Shown: positions 36,041 to 44,515 of the stretch, one piece after another | Numbering within the stretch: position 1 is the first letter of the stretch | Layout: each line of letters begins with the position of its first letter | Source of the DNA: an uncultured Victivallales bacterium | GTDB lineage: Bacteria > Verrucomicrobiota > Lentisphaeria > Oligosphaerales > JAFGRS01 | Assembly (NCBI GenBank): GCA_903837355.1 | Contig: CAILUI010000449.1 | Span: forward strand, 1-64,000 | Length of the DNA stretch: 64,000 nt | Direction of reading: 5' to 3' | Program-made: the position numbers and the translations under genes | The notes under the pieces: model-generated | Database searches by the model: none | What the model saw: the letters and a program-made list of their open reading frames with translations, nothing else | Told to the model about the DNA's origin: nothing

Positions 36041-36851
36041 CTTCAATCGCAGGTCGTACTGGCTGCGGCGCTTCGAGAACCACGGACGCAAGGAGCGCGT
36101 CCAGGTCCAGGATTACACGATCGAGCACATCATGCCGCAGAATGAGTCGCTGGGTCCGGAGTGGCAGCAGGACTTGGGGCTAGACTGGCAGCGGGTCCAT
36201 GCCCAGTACCTACACACCCTCGGCAATCTGACGCTGACCGGGTACAACTCCGAGTACAGCGACCGACCGTTCAAGGAGAAGCGGGATATGGCCGGAGGCC
36301 TGCGCGCGAGCCCGTTGAAGCTCAATTACGGTCTGGGCAGTTGCGAGGCGTGGAACGAGGCGACCATCAATGAACGCGCGGAGAGGCTTGCCAAGATGGC
36401 CGCCGAGATCTGGCGGGCCCCCGACCTGGATGATGGCATCCTCGATGCGTATCGCCCCCAGGGGGGACCGACTGCGGCCTATTCGCTCGCCGACCACCCA
36501 TACTTGAGCGGAGGCCTGCCGCGCGAGCTCTTCGATGCGTTCCGCTCTGGAGTCCTCGCCCTTGACGAGTGCATCCGAGAGGAGTTCCTGAAGCTCTACA
36601 TCGCCTACAAGGCGGAGACCAACGTCGTGGATGTGGTTCCTCAGGCGAAACGCCTCAAACTCGGGCTGAACATGGGTTTCTCGGAAGTCGACGATCCCCG
36701 CAGGCTCTGCAGAGACGTGACCGGCCTCGGACGCTGGAGCTCCGGAGACGTCGAGGTCGCGCTTGACGACCTGAACGATGTGCCCTACGTGATTGGCCTT
36801 GTCCGCCAGGCCCTCGAGGCGCAGTTGGGTGAGGACGAACAGAAAGCATGA
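36024..36851 (+). pseudogene. DUF1524/DUF5655 C-terminal half of GmrSD-like enzyme
   Basis: A 275-residue frame starting at a GTG that is internal to the original protein. It contains the DUF1524 HNH-type motif YTIEHIMPQN and the conserved YLHTLGNLTLTGYN. A C-terminal domain like DUF5655 follows (YKAETNVVDVVPQAKRLKLGLNM, DVTGLGRWSSGDVEV). GmrSD-type enzymes restrict modified DNA with DUF262 as the NTP-sensing half. That half is missing here. Homologous codons extend upstream to 35979 in this frame, showing that it is the frameshifted end of the preceding gene. Confidence 0.82.
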
Positions 36852-37349
36852 CGTGCACCCGGCAGGTTCGGCGGCGTGGCGCTGCTCACTGTGCCTGCAA
36901 CCGGCGAGCTGGGATCGCCGCACCTTCGGCGCTGTGGGCGCGGAGGCCCGAAGGGTCGGAATCCCTCAGCCCAGGTCGCAGGCCTGGGTACGGTGGCGTG
37001 GTCGTGTGCGCGGCCTGAAGGGTCGCGTTAGCCACGGGTGCGGCGGCCAGGGGCGCCTATCCCGCCCTGTCAGGGCTCTGACGAAGGAGGGTCGGTTGTC
37101 CCAGCCCGCTGGGCTGGGCTGAGGGATCGCCGCACCTTCGGCGCTGAGACAAGGGCCGTCGGCCCCGAGGATTGGCCAGCCCGTACCCTCCCGATTCAGG
37201 ACCGGGTACAACACCCTGACCGGCAGCGGGCAGGTTTGGCGGTGTAGCATTAAGGTACCGGTCGTTGCGGTTGCCGCGCCGCTGTCTGCGGCGGGGACCG
37301 CGAGGGTTGGGCCTGCGGCACGGATCGCATCCATGACGAAAGCACCATA
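36852..37349. other. repeat- and hairpin-rich gap
   Basis: No gene is supported. A 20-bp sequence occurs near each end with three mismatches (36861-36880 and 37229-37248). A 24-bp sequence with a CGCCG/CGGCG stem occurs twice exactly (36911-36934 and 37123-37146). Other perfect stems are at 36970-36988, 37064-37076, 37102-37116 and 37153-37165. The layout suggests a degenerate intergenic element inserted between the restriction remnant and the glycyl radical enzyme gene. Confidence 0.65.
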
Positions 37350-39596
37350 GTGAGTACTGTGACCTCTGCACTCTCAGCCCGCACGGCGGCCTTTCTGGCG
37401 GCCTCACGGCAGCGCGTGGCGGTGCCGCACACGAGTCCGCATGCCGAGCACTGGCGGCGCGCCTTCTTCGAGCTGTTTGCGGACGAGCCCCTGCATCTGC
37501 GGCAGGCCAAAGCCTTCGCCTACAGCCTGGTCAACGAGCCGGTGTGTCTGCTCCCGGAGGCGGCGTTGGTGGGTCACATTCACCAGGCGGTACCGGGCTC
37601 CGATGCGCCCGACAGCGGCGGCTGGGGCGGCCGCTGTCCAGAGCTCGACGCGGGCGCCGTCATCGCGCAGCGCGTGGCCGCCGAGGTCCCCGAGCTGGCG
37701 CGTTACTGCCTCTCGGCCGAGAGTTGGGCCGGCTTTGCCGGTTGTGCCCCCGGGCACATCGGCTGGCATTGGGAGTGGGTGGTTCAGGAGGGCATCGACG
37801 GCCTCCTGCAGCGTCTTGACGCAGCCTGGGCGGCGCAGGACGAGCCGGGACGCAAGACGCTGACCGGCATGCGCCTCAGCCTGCAGGCGGTGGTGGGCTG
37901 GAATGAGCGGCACCTCGAGGTCTTGTGGCAGGCCCTGGCGGCCGAGTGCGACCCCGAGCGGCAAGCCGATCTCGAGGCGCAGATCCGGCTCTGCGAGCGC
38001 GTTCCGCGTTACGGCGCCCGCTCGTTCCGCGAGGCGGTTCAGGCCTTCCACTTCATCCATTTGGCCACGATGTTCGAGAATCCGCACGGCGGTAATGGCC
38101 CCGGCCGGCTCGACTATTGGCTCTGGCCCTACCTTGAGCGCGATCTGAGCGCTGGCGTCGAGACCCTGGACAGCGCCCGTGAGCTCGTTGACGAGCTGTT
38201 CATCCGCTTCCACGAACGCCTGCTGCATGAGAATGACGGCTGGGTGGAGACGATTGCGGTGGCCGGGTGCCACCCGGACGGCTCCAGCGCCTACAACCCG
38301 CTGGCCCGCATCATGGTCGAGTCCATTGCCGCACTCAACATCTCGCACCCCTCCGTCTATATCCGCATCCCGGAGCATCCCGAGCCCGAGTTGCTGCAAC
38401 TGGCGGCCATGGACCTGGTGCATGGCGGCAACCGCGCCCAGATCCTCAGCGATCCCGCCATCGTCGCGGCGATGACCCAGGCGGGGGCGATGCCGGTCGA
38501 GGATGCCCGCATGTATATGTGCGGCGGCTGCATGGAGGTCTCGCCGCAGGGCATGAACGGCGATCTGCTCTTTAGTGGCTTCATCAACACCCCGAAGATC
38601 CTCGAGTTGGTCCTCAACGGCGGCGTCTGCATGCGCTCCGGCGTCACCGTGCTGCCGGACCTGGCCCGGTCCCTCCCCGACTATGCGCGCTTCGAGGATC
38701 TGTACAGCGCCATGGAGCGCGAGTTGCAGCGGCTGTGCGAAGCGACCTTCCGGCTGATGGACATCACCGCCGCGACCTGGGGCCGGCTGCGGCCGCGCTT
38801 CCTAGTGTCGGCGATGGTGCAGGACTGCATTGCCCGCGGTCGCGGCATCAATGCCGGGGGAGCGCGTTACGAGGACACCGGTTCGACCCCCCTCGGCCTG
38901 CCCAACCTGGCCGACAGTCTGTACGCGCTGCGCCGGGCGGTGTATGATCCCGATGCCTTTGTCGACGCGCACGACCTGCTGGCGGCTCTGCGCACCAACT
39001 TCGCCGGGGCGGAGCCCTTGCGTCGGCGCCTCCTGGCCCTGCCGAAGTACGGCCAAGGGTGCGACGATGCCGATGCCATGATGCAGCGCGTCGTGCGTAC
39101 GGTCGGCAGTCTCTACGAGGCCCGCACCAACGCCCTTGGCGGCCGGATGAAGCTGATGATCATGACCTTCGTCATGGCCCCGATCGCCGGACGGGCCCTC
39201 GCGGCCACGGCCGACGGCCGCTTGGCGGGGACGCCGGTCGCGCAAGGCATCACCCCCCAGAACGTGGCCCTGACCAAGGGCCTGACGGTGGCCATCACCG
39301 CCCACAACCGCCTCGACCTGCACCGCTTCCGCGGCGGCGCCAGCAGCATGATCGACCTCGACCCGGCGATCGCCACCGGGCCGATCGTGAACGGCCTCCT
39401 GCAGGCGTTCCTGGCCGGCGGCGGGCAAATGTTTCAGGGGAATGTGACCGCGGTCGCCGAGCTCGAACGCGCCTTGGAGACGCCGCAGGACTACCCGCAG
39501 TTGATGGTCCGTGTCGGTGGCTTCTCGGCGCGCTTTGTGACGCTTGACCCCGAGCTGCAGCGCGAGATCATCCGTCGTCATAGGCACTGCCAGTGA
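37350..39596 (+). CDS. pyruvate formate-lyase-like glycyl radical enzyme
   Basis: A 748-residue glycyl radical enzyme. The thiyl cysteine and base are Cys394 and Glu396 in CGGCMEV. The C-terminal glycyl loop is RVGGF (radical Gly724), a variant of the usual RVSGY. The family includes formate-lyases, diol dehydratases and decarboxylases, and the reaction cannot be fixed from sequence. The enzyme is oxygen-sensitive and needs a radical-SAM activase, none of which is encoded in this window. The GTG at 37350 is the likely start, with a second in-frame GTG nine bases later. Confidence 0.87.
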   Translation: MSTVTSALSARTAAFLAASRQRVAVPHTSPHAEHWRRAFFELFADEPLHLRQAKAFAYSLVNEPVCLLPEAALVGHIHQAVPGSDAPDSGGWGGRCPELDAGAVIAQRVAAEVPELARYCLSAESWAGFAGCAPGHIGWHWEWVVQEGIDGLLQRLDAAWAAQDEPGRKTLTGMRLSLQAVVGWNERHLEVLWQALAAECDPERQADLEAQIRLCERVPRYGARSFREAVQAFHFIHLATMFENPHGGNGPGRLDYWLWPYLERDLSAGVETLDSARELVDELFIRFHERLLHENDGWVETIAVAGCHPDGSSAYNPLARIMVESIAALNISHPSVYIRIPEHPEPELLQLAAMDLVHGGNRAQILSDPAIVAAMTQAGAMPVEDARMYMCGGCMEVSPQGMNGDLLFSGFINTPKILELVLNGGVCMRSGVTVLPDLARSLPDYARFEDLYSAMERELQRLCEATFRLMDITAATWGRLRPRFLVSAMVQDCIARGRGINAGGARYEDTGSTPLGLPNLADSLYALRRAVYDPDAFVDAHDLLAALRTNFAGAEPLRRRLLALPKYGQGCDDADAMMQRVVRTVGSLYEARTNALGGRMKLMIMTFVMAPIAGRALAATADGRLAGTPVAQGITPQNVALTKGLTVAITAHNRLDLHRFRGGASSMIDLDPAIATGPIVNGLLQAFLAGGGQMFQGNVTAVAELERALETPQDYPQLMVRVGGFSARFVTLDPELQREIIRRHRHCQ

Positions 39597-39925
39597 AGGT
39601 GTTGCGGCCAGAGCCGATCGTCGAACCACAAGGCCGTGGCGGCAGCCCACCTTGTATGGGACGTGCGAGTCTCATGCCGGTATGTCCGGACCGCCCTCGA
39701 AGCCGGGATCTCCGTATCCCGGCCGCGGCATACGGAGATGCCGCGTTCCACCGGGCCGGGGGCCCGGCAGCAGCCGACGGTCCGCCGCAGCGCCGCCGGG
39801 GCTTCCGCCGTGTTCTGGGATACCGCGAACCAGCCCAGAGCGGGCTTGGCAGCGCGGGCTCCAGGGGAAGGGAGCGGGGGCCTGCAAGGGCCTGGTCAGG
39901 CCGCCGTGGGCTGCTCGATTCCGCT
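39597..39925. other. structured leader with three adjacent hairpins
   Basis: A partial REP unit (39604-39617) is followed by three perfect hairpins. A is CCGGGAT-CTCCGT-ATCCCGG (39703-39722). B is CGCGGCAT-ACGGAG-ATGCCGCG (39724-39745). C is CCGGGCC-GGG-GGCCCGG (39751-39767). The six-base loops of A and B are exact complements, so they can kiss, or re-pair as one 10-bp stem (39708-39717 with 39730-39739). The downstream reading frame is open across this DNA, but the hairpins argue it is untranslated. Confidence 0.7.
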
Positions 39926-41008
39926 TTGCTGCTGGCTCTTGGGCTTCTGCTGGTCATTCCCCGTCCGGCGCTCGCCGCGGGCATGGACTCGGTACGCATT
40001 GCGGACCTTTACGCACTGGCGCGGTCATTTGAGGTGAAGCCGCTGGCAGCCAAGCCGGACTGGGCCGGTGCGCCGTCGCCGCCCTTGCTGGTGTTTGCCT
40101 GGATGAGCGACCTGCACCTCGATGGTGGCGAGCGCACGCCGATGATCCGGGCGGCCTGCCATACGGTTCGCGACACGGTACGGCCGCACTTCGTCGTCTT
40201 CACCGGTGACAACTCGGCCGACGATCCACCGGTCAGCGGGGCGCGCGCTGCGCTGCCGCTGAGCCACCGCCGTCAACTGGCCTTCAAGGACTTCCTCGCG
40301 GCCGAACTGGGTCTGCCGGCGGCGGTCATTCCCGGCGATAACTGGCACGAGGACGCGGAGAAGGTGTTTGGGCCGACGCGCTTCAGTTTCACGGCGGCCG
40401 GGCTGCGCCTCGTCTTCCTTTCCCCCGATCGGCAGGCGCCTGGGGTTGAAGGCTGTGACGTCTTCGATCCGCCCACCTGGGAGTGGCTGGCGCGGGACCT
40501 GGAGGCGCACCGGGATCAGGCCACTCTGGTATTCCTGCACGAGAACCTGATGCCGCCGACCTTCCTTGACGCGCCGCGCCTGGAGCGGTTTCTGCTCACC
40601 CAACCGCAGGTGCTGGCCACCCTGAGTGGCCATCTGCACCTGGACCTTGAGTTCCGCCGCGGCAATCTGGCGCACTTCGTCTGCCCGGCCATGGCGCCGG
40701 GAGCACGCCCTGGCTTCAAGGTGGTGGCGCTCTACCCGGACCGGCTCGTGCTCAACACCTGGGAGTACGATGCCGCGGCGAAGCGTTTCAGCCCGAGCCT
40801 CACCTGGCAGCGCCTCGATATCCCCGACGGTGCCTTGCGGCGCGCCCTGCGTCCGGTCGACAGGCGCCGTCTCCTCAGCGAAGAGCGCAGCGCCATGCCC
40901 GCGCTGCCGCTGCGTGAAGACGCCAGTCTCTTGTCGCGCCAGGGCGAACTGGTGATGCCGATGCTGCAGTTCGTGATGGAGCGCGGGGCGCAGACCTTGG
41001 CGCCGTAA
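39926..41008 (+). CDS. secreted calcineurin-like metallophosphoesterase
   Basis: A metallophosphoesterase-fold protein. Its metal motifs are D-x-H in MSDLHLDGG, GDNSAD, GDNWHED (in place of GNHD/E), FLHEN and a final SGHLH. A hydrophobic signal-peptide core ending PALAAG precedes the catalytic domain, so it is probably exported. The start is uncertain. The frame is open to 39593, but that stretch holds repeats and hairpins, so I give the TTG at 39926 near the signal core. Substrate is a phosphoester of unknown type. The next gene starts 24 bp after the stop. Confidence 0.72.
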   Translation: MLLALGLLLVIPRPALAAGMDSVRIADLYALARSFEVKPLAAKPDWAGAPSPPLLVFAWMSDLHLDGGERTPMIRAACHTVRDTVRPHFVVFTGDNSADDPPVSGARAALPLSHRRQLAFKDFLAAELGLPAAVIPGDNWHEDAEKVFGPTRFSFTAAGLRLVFLSPDRQAPGVEGCDVFDPPTWEWLARDLEAHRDQATLVFLHENLMPPTFLDAPRLERFLLTQPQVLATLSGHLHLDLEFRRGNLAHFVCPAMAPGARPGFKVVALYPDRLVLNTWEYDAAAKRFSPSLTWQRLDIPDGALRRALRPVDRRRLLSEERSAMPALPLREDASLLSRQGELVMPMLQFVMERGAQTLAP

Positions 41009-41032
41009 GCCGGGCATTGCCGTGGAGAGTGT

Positions 41033-41992
41033 GTGCACGTGCTATTCAGGCAGACCGTGACCACGCTGGTCGTTCTCCTCGCTGCCGGTGCCCTGGGCGC
41101 CGCCGATGGTGTCGGTCTGTCGGTCGTGCTCGAAGCGCGTGCGGCGGCCCAGCGCGGGCAGGATCTGCTGTTGACGCAGCAGCGCGCCGACGGTTCGTGG
41201 GCCGGGGACCCAGCGACGACCGCGCAGGTGCTGATCTGCCTGGAGAACGCTCCTGATCCGGCCGGCGAGGCGCGCCGTAGCGCCGTCATCGTGTCGGCTG
41301 TGGCCTACCTGCGCCGTACGGTCGCGGCGCCGCCGCTGGCTGCGGATGCGCTCGCGGCCGTCTTGATGGCCCTCGCCCGCGACGGCATTGCCGCGCATCG
41401 CGACCTGCTCGCGTCGGGCCGCGCTCGCCTGCTCGGTTGCGCGCGGTCGCTGGACCTTCCCGAGGGCAGGCGCGGGCTCGCCTTTGCGGCTAGTCCTGAC
41501 GGTCCGCCGGATCCCTGGGTGACGTGCGCGGGGCTCGATGGGCTGTTGGTTACCAGCGGCCTCGAGCCGGCCTGGACGCGCGCGGAGTACGCCGCCTTGA
41601 CGGCGTACCTGCGCGCCAACGTGCCGGCGGTCGCCTCCGGCCAGGCCGCGCTGGCAGCGGCACGGGTGCGGGCACTGCTCTGCCTGGGGGTGAGCCCGGC
41701 AGACCCTGACGTCGCCGGCCCGCTCGCCAGCCTGGCACAGTCTCCGCCCCGGGACCCGGCCGCTGCCTTCGCCTTGGCCGAGGCCCTCAGCCTGGCGCGC
41801 GCTGACAACGGGCCGCTGGCCGGCTGGCGGGAGCGCGTGATCGAGGCCCTGCTCGACGCCCAGCAGGGCGACGGCGGTTGGTCGGCCGCGTCCGGTGCTG
41901 GCTCCCGCGACGGCGCGACCGCTCTCGCCCTGCGTGCCATCCAAGTCGCGGCCGGTCGGCAGCTCGCGGATGCCGAGTCGGCGTTGCCCTGA
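41033..41992 (+). CDS. secreted squalene-cyclase-like alpha/alpha-toroid protein
   Basis: A 319-residue protein starting with GTG after GGAGAG. A signal peptide (VTTLVVLLAAGALGAAD) is followed by a helical repeat region. Repeats resembling QW motifs (QQRADGSW near residue 43 and QQGDGGW near 282) place it with the prenyltransferase/squalene-oxidase alpha-toroid fold. The cyclase DxDD motif is not seen, so terpene cyclisation is unlikely. A binding or polymer-handling role is more plausible. It follows the phosphoesterase closely and may be in the same transcript. Confidence 0.7.
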   Translation: MHVLFRQTVTTLVVLLAAGALGAADGVGLSVVLEARAAAQRGQDLLLTQQRADGSWAGDPATTAQVLICLENAPDPAGEARRSAVIVSAVAYLRRTVAAPPLAADALAAVLMALARDGIAAHRDLLASGRARLLGCARSLDLPEGRRGLAFAASPDGPPDPWVTCAGLDGLLVTSGLEPAWTRAEYAALTAYLRANVPAVASGQAALAAARVRALLCLGVSPADPDVAGPLASLAQSPPRDPAAAFALAEALSLARADNGPLAGWRERVIEALLDAQQGDGGWSAASGAGSRDGATALALRAIQVAAGRQLADAESALP

Positions 41993-42058
41993 GGCAGCGT
42001 TTCCCCGGCTGGCGGCGCTATCTTGCGCGCGGGTCCGTACACAGCCTGGAGAGTCACC

Positions 42059-43054
42059 ATGAGCCTGCGGATTGCGCTGATCGGCGGAGTTGGACATACC
42101 AACTACGTCACCGAGGGGGTGAATGAGCTTCCCGGGGCGGTGATCTGTGCCGTGGCTCCAGGGAGCGTCGATGACGATCCGGAACGCCTGCAGCGGTTGG
42201 CCGGCGGGGGGCGCGGCGCTCGTTTCTATGCCGACTACCGTGACTTGCTGGCGGCCGAGCGGCCGGACATCGTCGCCGTTGCGCCGGCCTACCACCGTCA
42301 CGCCGAGATCACCGGCGCCGCCCTCCGCGCCGGCTCCGCGGTGTACTGCGAGAAACCGCTGGCCCTGACTCTCGAGAGTCTGGCCGAGGTGCGAGAGGCC
42401 TGGGCGGAGAGCCGCCGGCCGCTGGGGATGATGCTGAATTTTCGCTATATCCCGGCCTTCCTGACGGCGCGTCGACTGGTGGCGGCCGGCGCCATTGGGG
42501 CGCCCACGGTGGGCTACGCGCAGAAGTCCTACAAGCGCGGCCTGCGGCCCGACTTCTACCGCCGCCGGGAGACCTTCGGCGGCATCATTCCCTGGGTCGG
42601 CATTCACGCCATCGATTTCCTGCGCTGGGTCAGCGGCCGCGAGTACCGCAGCGTCATGGCGCAGCCGGTGAAGTTGCACTGCCCCGACTACCCCGGCATG
42701 GAGGATGCGGCAACCTGTCTGTATGAGCTCGACAACGGGGGCAGCGCGGTCATGAGCTTCGACTTCCTGCGTCCCGCTGGCGCGGCCACGCACGGCGACG
42801 ACCGGCTGCGGTTGCTGGGTGAGCGGGGAGCGCTGGAGATCCGCGGTGAGGGTACTCTCGAGCTCAGCACGGCCGCAGGAACCCGGTCGGTGCCGCTGGA
42901 AACCCCAGCCTACGGCCCTTTTGCGGACTTTGCACGGGGGGTGCTGGACTCGGCACATGAGTGCGCCATCTCTGCTGCCGAGGCGCTGCGCGTCAGCGAG
43001 ATCGCCCTCAAGACGCGGGAGGCGGCGGACTCCGGTCGGCGGGTGCGGCTGTGA
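42059..43054 (+). CDS. Gfo/Idh/MocA-family oxidoreductase
   Basis: A 331-residue NAD(P)-dependent oxidoreductase. The Rossmann start is IALIGGVGHTNY, the family motif CEKP is at 97-100, and a substrate-region GIIPWVGIHAIDFLRW holds the catalytic-type His. The ATG at 42059 follows GGAGAG. The frame is open 12 codons further upstream without a better site. The substrate is likely a sugar or polyol. The next gene, across four 35-bp repeat units, is of the same family. Confidence 0.9.
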   Translation: MSLRIALIGGVGHTNYVTEGVNELPGAVICAVAPGSVDDDPERLQRLAGGGRGARFYADYRDLLAAERPDIVAVAPAYHRHAEITGAALRAGSAVYCEKPLALTLESLAEVREAWAESRRPLGMMLNFRYIPAFLTARRLVAAGAIGAPTVGYAQKSYKRGLRPDFYRRRETFGGIIPWVGIHAIDFLRWVSGREYRSVMAQPVKLHCPDYPGMEDAATCLYELDNGGSAVMSFDFLRPAGAATHGDDRLRLLGERGALEIRGEGTLELSTAAGTRSVPLETPAYGPFADFARGVLDSAHECAISAAEALRVSEIALKTREAADSGRRVRL

Positions 43055-43097
43055 ACTCGTCCGGGGGGCGCGGTGTCGCTGCGCCGGTTCAGCCGCT

Positions 43098-43237
43098 ATG
43101 TTCTGGACCACGAGCCACGGGTGGTGATTCCAGGCGGCCAGAGCCGACCCGACGGTCGGCGGTCCCAGGCGGCCAGAGCCGACCCGACGGGTGGTGATTC
43201 CAGGCGGCCAGAGCCGACCCGACGGGTGGCGGTCCCG
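43098..43237. repeat. 35-bp tandem REP-like units
   Basis: Three near-perfect 35-bp units (43133-43167, 43168-43202, 43203-43237) follow a degenerate fourth (43098-43132). Each contains GCGGCCAGAGCCGACCCGAC. Units differ in the stem: the first keeps CCGAC/GGTCGG pairing, the others carry CGGGTGG with either TGATTCCA or CGGTCCCG. The last unit runs into the GGAGGATTGGAG ribosome-binding site of the next gene. Confidence 0.9.
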
Positions 43238-43251
43238 GGAGGATTGGAGTC

Positions 43252-44466
43252 ATGAGCGATTCGCGTCCGGTAGCGGTGGTGCTGGTGGCCATCGGGGGCT
43301 ACGGCCAGACCTATGTGAACGCGCTGCTCGACCAGGAGCTGCCACTGCGCGCCACGGTTGTTGGTGTGGTGGATCCCTTTGCCGAGGGCTGCCCGCGCCT
43401 CGCCGAGATCCGTCAGCGTGGCCTTCCGGTGTACGCTGACCTGGAGTCGTTCTATGCGCGGCACCAGGCGGAGTTGGCCGTGATCTCGTCGCCGATCCAT
43501 CTGCACGGCCCGCAGACCTGCATGGCCCTTGAGCGGGGCTCGCACGTGCTCTGCGAGAAGCCCGCGGCAGCCACGATTCAGGAGGTCCGCCGCATGCAGG
43601 CTGCAGGGGAGCGCGCCGGGCGCTTCGCGGCCATCGGCTACCAGTGGTCGTTCAGCACGGCGGTGCAGGCCCTCAAGGCCGATATCCTGACGGGACGATT
43701 CGGGGCTCCGCAGCGCCTGCGCACCCTGGTCCTGTGGCCGCGCAACGAGGCCTACTACCGCCGCAACCACTGGGCCGGGGCACTGCGCACTGCTCGCGGC
43801 GACTGGGTTCTCGACAGTCCCGTCAACAACGCCACGGCGCATTACCTGCACAACATGTTCTACGTGCTGGGGGCCACTCCCGGCAGCAGTGCCATGCCCG
43901 TCCGGCTCACGGCCGAGCTCTACCGCGCCAACCCCATCAGCAACTACGACACCGGGGTCGTGCGCGCCTGGACCGCGGCGGGTGTGGAAGTGCTCTTCTA
44001 CACTACGCATACCACGGTCCAGCAGCGCGGACCGGAGTTCGTCTACGAATTCGCACGCGGGGTCGCGCGCTATGACGCCAGCAGCAAGCAGATCGTGGCG
44101 GAGTTCGCCGACGGCAGCGCTCGGGCCTATGGTAACCCGGATGCCGATACGCCGCGTAAGCTCTGGGATTGCGTGGCGGCAGTCCGCGGCGCCGGGGTGA
44201 TCGCCTGCGAGGTCGCGGCGGCGGCGGCGCAGACGGTGTGCATGAACGGGATGCAGGACGCCGCCGCCGGCATCCGCGGGTTCCCGGCTGAACAGGTCTC
44301 GCAGGTGGGCGACGCGGGCTCTCGTGTCACCGTGGTTCGCGACCTCGATACGATTCTGATTCGCGCCTACGAGGAGGGCCGTCTGCCCGCTGAGATGAGG
44401 GTGCCATGGGCCGTCTCCGGGCGTGATCTTGACGTGCGTGGGTACGAGGTCTTTCCAGGTTTGTGA
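43252..44466 (+). CDS. Gfo/Idh/MocA-family oxidoreductase
   Basis: A 404-residue family member, longer than the two other copies. The N-terminus VAIGGYGQTYVNALL is followed by the CEKP motif (101-104) and a region WVLDSPVNNATAHYLHNM with a candidate catalytic His. It has a strong Shine-Dalgarno (GGAGG) inside the end of the 35-bp repeats, so repeat changes there could alter translation. Its pairing with the oxidoreductase just upstream suggests two steps of one sugar pathway. Confidence 0.88.
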   Translation: MSDSRPVAVVLVAIGGYGQTYVNALLDQELPLRATVVGVVDPFAEGCPRLAEIRQRGLPVYADLESFYARHQAELAVISSPIHLHGPQTCMALERGSHVLCEKPAAATIQEVRRMQAAGERAGRFAAIGYQWSFSTAVQALKADILTGRFGAPQRLRTLVLWPRNEAYYRRNHWAGALRTARGDWVLDSPVNNATAHYLHNMFYVLGATPGSSAMPVRLTAELYRANPISNYDTGVVRAWTAAGVEVLFYTTHTTVQQRGPEFVYEFARGVARYDASSKQIVAEFADGSARAYGNPDADTPRKLWDCVAAVRGAGVIACEVAAAAAQTVCMNGMQDAAAGIRGFPAEQVSQVGDAGSRVTVVRDLDTILIRAYEEGRLPAEMRVPWAVSGRDLDVRGYEVFPGL

Positions 44467-44515
44467 AAGCGGCTGTACAGAGGTATGACGGGTCACTGAA
44501 AAGGAGTCTGCGGAC

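Noticed and set aside
29477..36851. A complete active type I restriction system
   Set aside because: The R subunit is interrupted by a stop and the S subunit exists only as a 74-residue stub.
43098..43237. CRISPR-like array
   Set aside because: Units are contiguous with no unique spacers, and there are no cas genes in the window.
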